Shown: positions 60,074-64,000 of the stretch, piece after piece | Numbering within the stretch: the first letter of the stretch is position 1 | Layout: each line of letters opens with the position of its first letter | Origin: Microbacterium sp. BR1 | GTDB taxonomy: Bacteria > Actinomycetota > Actinomycetes > Actinomycetales > Microbacteriaceae | DNA length: 64,000 nucleotides | Reading direction: 5' to 3' | Assembly (NCBI RefSeq): GCF_002812725.1 | Contig: NZ_NMUN01000004.1 | Span: 310,001 to 374,000 of the forward strand | Position numbers and translations under genes: made by a program | The notes under the pieces: generated by a model | What the model was told of the DNA's origin: nothing | Database searches by the model: none | Seen by the model: only the letters and a program-made list of their open reading frames with translations

Positions 60074-63000
60074 GTGGCGACATCAAATCGTGACCGCATT
60101 GGGCGGATGTTCGAGATCCTTGCGGAGGCGCTCGACCCGTTCATTGCGGAGGTGCTGGAGCCTCAGATCGGTGATTCCGATTGGGCGCTGGTGGTCAAGC
60201 TCGCCGACGAGGAGAAGGGCATTACCGGCAAGGCATACAGCCGGGAAGACCCTGCCGTGCAGCTTCGGATGCTGACCGAGGGGCTGACGGGTCGGGTGAA
60301 GAAGGGCTGGTATCCGTTCAAGGGCACGGTCACTCGCGAGCACGAGGCGTATGCGAGCCTGCTGCGCGAGACGCGGAACCAGTGGGCGCACAACGCCACC
60401 TTCGATGACGACGCGGCGCTGCGGGCACTCGACTACGCGCGGCTGCTGCTGGCCGCGGTGGGGCAGGCGTATGCGGCCGACAAGGTGGACGCGATCCGGC
60501 TCGATCTGCGTCGGATCGCCACGGGCAAGCAGGACTCGCGGGCACTGAAGTCCTCGACCGTGGTGCCTGGCGCGTCGGGGCTGGCCCCGTGGCGGGAGGT
60601 GCTGAAGCCGCGCGATGAGGTGGCGACGGGCAACTTCCAGTCCAGCGAGTTCGCCGCCGACCTCTACAAGGTCGCCCGCGACCCGGCGGCGACGAGCGGG
60701 GAGTATTCCGATCCGGCGCAGTTCTTCGCCCGCACCTACCTCACCGAGGGTCTGCGCGATCTGATCGGCCGCGCGGTGAAGCGCCTGGCCGGGGATGCGA
60801 ACGCCTCGCCCGTGGTGAACCTCCAGACGAACTTCGGTGGTGGAAAGTCGCACTCGATGCTCGCGCTGTGGCACCTGGCCGGCGGTCTGCCGCTGGCGAA
60901 GTTCCCGCAGGAGGCGCAGGAGCTGCTGACCGCGAACGGCTACCCGACAGAAGGCGTCACCGCGAACCGGGTCGCGCTGGTCGGCAACCACTTCGCGCCG
61001 CAGGGCGAGACGAAGGACGACGGCACCCGCGTGAACACGCTGTGGGGCGAGCTGGCGTGGCAGCTCGGCGGGCGTGAGGCGTATGAGATCGTGCGCGAGC
61101 ACGACGAGAAGCGCACGAACCCCGGCGGTGACCTGCATGTGCTGCTGGCGAAGTACGCACCCGCGGTGATCCTGATCGACGAGTGGGTCGCCTACGCCCG
61201 GCAGCTCTACGGCCGCGAGGATCTCGCGGGCGGCACGTTCGACACGCAGTTCACCTTCGCGCAGTCGCTGACCGAGGCGGCGAAGTCGACGCCCGGCGTG
61301 TTGCTGGCCATCTCGATCCCCGCCTCGCACAACGGCGACGACCGCGGCGAGGTCGCAGGCGCGGCCGAGGAGGTCGGCGGATCGAACGGCATGGAGGCGC
61401 TCAAGCGCCTCCAGAACGTCGTGCGCCGGGTCGCTGACCAGTGGCGTCCGGCCTCCAGCGACGAGGCGTACCGGATCGTGAAGCAGCGCCTGTTCGAGTC
61501 GGAGGACGCGCAGGCCCTCGCACAGATCGCCGCGACCGCGAAGGCGTTCAGCGACTTCTACCAAGCCAACGCGGGCGAGTTCCCGAAGGAGGCGCGCGAC
61601 CCGCAGTACGGGCGGCGCATCCAGCAGACCTACCCGCTGCACCCGGAGCTGTTCGACCGGCTCTACGAGGATTGGTCTTCGCTGGAGCGGTTCCAGCGCA
61701 CCCGCGGCGTGCTGCGGCTGATGAACGCCGTCATCCATGCGCTGTGGGTCGGCGAAGACCAGGGACCGCTCATCCTGCCCGGCTCGATCCCGCTGTCGGT
61801 CGCATCGGTGAACGCGGAGCTGACGCAGTACCTCCAGGACTCGTGGAAGGCCGTCATCGACGCCGACGTGGATGGGACGAACTCCGAGCCCGCCCGCATT
61901 GACAGCGACAAGCCCGTGCTCGGGCAACGGTCGGTGACCAAGCGCCTGGCACGCACCGTGTTCTTCGGAGCCGCACCGACCATCGGCACCGCGCACAAGG
62001 GCATCGACACGCAGCGGGTGTTCATCGGGACCGCGGTGCCCGGCGATATCGTCGGCAACTTCCACTCCGCGCTCACCCAGCTCGGCGACCGCACCACCTA
62101 CTACTACTCGTCGGCGGGCAAGCACTGGTACGACACCCAGGCCAACATCACCCGCCGCGCGAAGGATGCCGCCGACGCGCTGCACCCCGAAGACGTGTGG
62201 GCCGAGATCGTGAAGCGGCTGCGCGGCGAGGAACGCGCGCGCTCGGACTTCGCGGGCGTCCACATCGGCCCGACCGACTCCGGCGACATCCCCGACACCG
62301 ACCAGGCACGGCTCGTCATCCTGCATCCGAAGTATCCGCACCGCCGCAAGAAGGGCGACTCGCCCGCGCACGACTTCGCCAGGGCCGCGACCGAGCGGCG
62401 CGGCACCGCGAACCGCGCCAACCGCAACATGATCGTCTTCCTCGCGCCCGACGAGGAGCGCCTGGCCGAACTCGACCAGGCCACGCGCTCGTTCCTGGCG
62501 TGGCAGGAGATCGCTGAGAAGGCGAACGAGCTGAACCTCACTCCGCAGCAGCTCGCGCAGGCCACCGACAAGCGCGACCAGTTCGGTCGTACGGTCGACG
62601 ACCGGCTCGCGTTGACTTACCAGTGGGCGCTGAACCCGGTCGCGCCCGACCCCGGCTCGCCGTTCGAGCTGGAGGAGGTCAAGGCCGATGGGCAGGCGGG
62701 TTCGCTCGCGGAGCGCGTCGCCAAGAAGCTCGGCAGCGCGGGCGCGTACTCCACCCAGCACGCGGCACGGTCGATCCGGCTCGCACTCGACACGAAGGTG
62801 CCTGCCGCATGGTCGGCCGGGCACATCGCCGTCGGCGACCTCTGGAGCCTGTACGCGCAGTACCCCTACATGCCGCGACTGCGCTCCCGCGAGGTGCTGA
62901 TCGACGCCATCGACAACCAGCCGCTGCTCTGGCAGAGCGAGAGCTTTGCCCTCGCCGACGGCTATGACGAGGCGACCGACCGCTACAGCGGACTCTGGCT

Positions 63001-63451
63001 GCCCGGCGACACCGGGCGTGCACCCGTCACCGATGCCACCCTGATCGTCAAGCCCGCACCCGCCGAAGCACAGCGCGCCGAAGACCTGGCCGCGACCGCG
63101 GCCAGCAGCACGTCCGCGCCGGAGGCGGACTCCCCGACGACCGCGGCGGCAGCAGCAGCGAGCACGACGGGGGGCGCTGCGACCACCGCTCCCGCGCCAG
63201 CGCCCGCGAAGAAGCCCGCGGCGACCCGGTACGTTGGCAGCGCGCCGATCAGTGCAGAACGCTACTCCGCCGACTTCGCCAAGATCGCCACCGAGGTGCT
63301 GACCAACCTCGCCGCATCCGGCGCGAAGCTCACCATCTCGCTCTCCATCGACGCCATCCACCCCGACGGCTTCACCGAGCAGCAGCTCCGCACCATCCGC
63401 GAGAACGGCACCACGCTGAAGTTCACGACCAACGAGTTCGAGGCGGAGTAG
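60074..63451 (+). CDS. DUF499 ATPase with N-terminal Swt1-like HEPN domain
   Basis: 1125 residues from GTG 60074, 7 bases after AGGAGG (60061). Residues about 1-130 form a HEPN-like helical domain with the Arg101-Asn-x3-His106 motif, the ribonuclease site of HEPN proteins. The DUF499 ATPase begins near 190: Walker A NFGGGKSH (253-260), Walker B VILIDE (365-370), then IVLIDEWVAYARQLYG-type helices. The tail (about 1000-1050) is an Ala/Thr/Ser/Pro-rich linker before a final strand-rich 70 residues. It pairs with the DUF1156 methylase and helicase in similar loci. A toxic RNase output is possible. Confidence 0.85.
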   Translation: MATSNRDRIGRMFEILAEALDPFIAEVLEPQIGDSDWALVVKLADEEKGITGKAYSREDPAVQLRMLTEGLTGRVKKGWYPFKGTVTREHEAYASLLRETRNQWAHNATFDDDAALRALDYARLLLAAVGQAYAADKVDAIRLDLRRIATGKQDSRALKSSTVVPGASGLAPWREVLKPRDEVATGNFQSSEFAADLYKVARDPAATSGEYSDPAQFFARTYLTEGLRDLIGRAVKRLAGDANASPVVNLQTNFGGGKSHSMLALWHLAGGLPLAKFPQEAQELLTANGYPTEGVTANRVALVGNHFAPQGETKDDGTRVNTLWGELAWQLGGREAYEIVREHDEKRTNPGGDLHVLLAKYAPAVILIDEWVAYARQLYGREDLAGGTFDTQFTFAQSLTEAAKSTPGVLLAISIPASHNGDDRGEVAGAAEEVGGSNGMEALKRLQNVVRRVADQWRPASSDEAYRIVKQRLFESEDAQALAQIAATAKAFSDFYQANAGEFPKEARDPQYGRRIQQTYPLHPELFDRLYEDWSSLERFQRTRGVLRLMNAVIHALWVGEDQGPLILPGSIPLSVASVNAELTQYLQDSWKAVIDADVDGTNSEPARIDSDKPVLGQRSVTKRLARTVFFGAAPTIGTAHKGIDTQRVFIGTAVPGDIVGNFHSALTQLGDRTTYYYSSAGKHWYDTQANITRRAKDAADALHPEDVWAEIVKRLRGEERARSDFAGVHIGPTDSGDIPDTDQARLVILHPKYPHRRKKGDSPAHDFARAATERRGTANRANRNMIVFLAPDEERLAELDQATRSFLAWQEIAEKANELNLTPQQLAQATDKRDQFGRTVDDRLALTYQWALNPVAPDPGSPFELEEVKADGQAGSLAERVAKKLGSAGAYSTQHAARSIRLALDTKVPAAWSAGHIAVGDLWSLYAQYPYMPRLRSREVLIDAIDNQPLLWQSESFALADGYDEATDRYSGLWLPGDTGRAPVTDATLIVKPAPAEAQRAEDLAATAASSTSAPEADSPTTAAAAAASTTGGAATTAPAPAPAKKPAATRYVGSAPISAERYSADFAKIATEVLTNLAASGAKLTISLSIDAIHPDGFTEQQLRTIRENGTTLKFTTNEFEAE

Positions 63452-63453
63452 AG

Positions 63454-64000
63454 GTGGCAATCGACCGTGAGATCAACCGGCGTCTGCTCATCCTTGCAGT
63501 CGTCCAGTCGGTAGGCGCTGACGGATGGGGTGCGGAAGAAGAAGCGGTGAGGGAGCGCCTTGCTGACCTGGGCGGTGATCCGTCACAGCTCGACCATTCC
63601 GAACTCCAGGAGCTTGCGCGGCGAGGCTGGGTAAGCACTAAGGACATGTCCTTCGGCGACTGGATCGGTGCGGTCACGCCCGCAGGGCGAGACGCAGCGG
63701 CGAGAATCGAGCAGGATCGCGCTGACGTTGCCGCACGTCGCATCGCGCTCCGCGACGTCCTCCTGCGCTGGCTGTACGACCGCATTCACGTCCACGATGC
63801 GCTGATGCCAGATCCCAAGGGCGTTCTCCAGTCCGGTGCCACGTACTTCGGGGTCGCGTTCACCGATACCGATGTCGAGAAGGCAAGTGGCGCGTTGAGG
63901 GACGCTGGCTATATTCGGGGCACGACTCTTGCTTCCGGCGAGATCACGCTCGTAGAACTGCTCCCGAAGGGAGTCCGGCTGATTGAACGCGGCGGCAGTG
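63454..64000 (+). CDS. Winged-helix-like protein, 5' part (runs off the window)
   Basis: Open from GTG 63454 to the last base, 182 codons so far. It starts 2 bases after the DUF499 stop with GAGGTGG context. An N-terminal helical part (INRRLLILAVVQSVGADGWG) is followed by a probable wHTH repeated twice: LQELARRGWVST...VTPAGRDAA and ASGALRDAGYIRGTT...LLPKGVRLIE. It is probably the next gene of the defence operon, perhaps a regulator or sensor. Length and function cannot be judged. Confidence 0.7.
   Translation, partial: MAIDREINRRLLILAVVQSVGADGWGAEEEAVRERLADLGGDPSQLDHSELQELARRGWVSTKDMSFGDWIGAVTPAGRDAAARIEQDRADVAARRIALRDVLLRWLYDRIHVHDALMPDPKGVLQSGATYFGVAFTDTDVEKASGALRDAGYIRGTTLASGEITLVELLPKGVRLIERGGS

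Larger units (their letters stand above)
8803..64000. mobile_element. Integrative conjugative element inserted in the 3' end of glnA1 (right end not in window)
   Basis: Left end: the last codons of glnA1 followed by unrelated DNA, then xis and a tyrosine recombinase. The body holds a T4SS coupling protein, VirB4-like ATPase, SCO6880, TrbL-like and DUF6112 proteins, a cell-wall M23 peptidase, ssb, ParB, a Prim-Pol protein and an XRE/ImmA control pair: a conjugation, maintenance and regulation set. Cargo is a toxin-antitoxin pair, cadmium resistance, a CHAT protease, a five-gene unknown operon and a defence island. No relaxase was recognised and attR is beyond 64000, so mobility is inferred. 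Confidence 0.82.

Noticed and set aside
49470..63451. Calling the locus DISARM
   Set aside because: A DrmD-like helicase and a methylase are present, but no DUF1998 protein, DrmA helicase or phospholipase D-type protein is seen, while DUF1156 and DUF499 point to a different module.
60083..63460. 1125-codon open frame antisense to the DUF499 gene
   Set aside because: Mirror frame produced by high third-position GC; composition is Arg/Val/Leu-rich without domains, and the plus frame has an RBS, Walker motifs and HEPN.

Overview
High-GC actinobacterial chromosome, most likely a Microbacterium-type Microbacteriaceae: GTG starts, very high third-position GC, polyphosphate glucokinase, actinobacterial SCO6880, DUF2637 and DUF4913 families, and the glnA2-glnE-glnA1 neighbourhood seen in Mycobacterium and relatives. 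No search could be run, so family names come from motifs and memory.

Positions 1-8800 are ordinary backbone: the end of an ABC ATPase gene and its permease, a C4 zinc-ribbon/RNase H pair, the RNase P RNA (rnpB), ppgK, a small conserved protein, a glutamine synthetase (glnA2 type) and glnE. Just after the glnE terminator lie only the last six codons and stop of a convergent glutamine synthetase gene (glnA1), at 8803-8823. Everything to the right is accessory DNA. I read this as attL of a large integrative conjugative element (ICE) inserted in the 3' end of glnA1. The right end lies beyond the window.

ICE layout: xis and int (9013-10559); a HTH/PIN toxin-antitoxin pair (10637-11639); a DarB-like methylase-helicase with small partners, DUF4913 and ssb (11641-18374, minus); a cadmium/zinc resistance operon cmtR-cadD-lspA-CDF (18666-21133, plus); type IV secretion genes on the minus strand (coupling protein, VirB4-like ATPase, SCO6880, TrbL-like, two DUF6112 proteins, M23 peptidase, TcpC-like protein) and ParB, DUF2637 and Prim-Pol replication/maintenance genes (21465-45974); then a divergent XRE/ImmA control module with two further genes (46309-49415). 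No relaxase was recognised.

Cargo interrupts the transfer genes twice. A CHAT (caspase-like) protease gene lies at 25908-26969. A five-gene operon with ATGA overlaps at every junction, encoding a UPF1-like helicase, PIN protein, DUF2997-like protein, Clp-like AAA+ ATPase and radical SAM protein, lies at 30290-39906, exactly between the two DUF6112 genes. I know no name for this five-gene set and consider it the best candidate for an undescribed system.

From 49470 to the window end is a defence island: an SNF2-like helicase with a DUF3883-like nuclease domain, a DUF1156 DNA methylase, an HNH protein, an unknown protein, a DUF499 ATPase with an N-terminal HEPN domain, and a truncated winged-helix-like gene. 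The helicase/methylase/ATPase set resembles the Hma-type modules. Nested inside it is a CBASS-like trio: CD-NTase, E2-like protein and a one-helix membrane protein. Two regulatory patterns tie the ICE together: a 19-bp motif upstream of four operons, and four 14-bp palindromes between the Prim-Pol and XRE genes.
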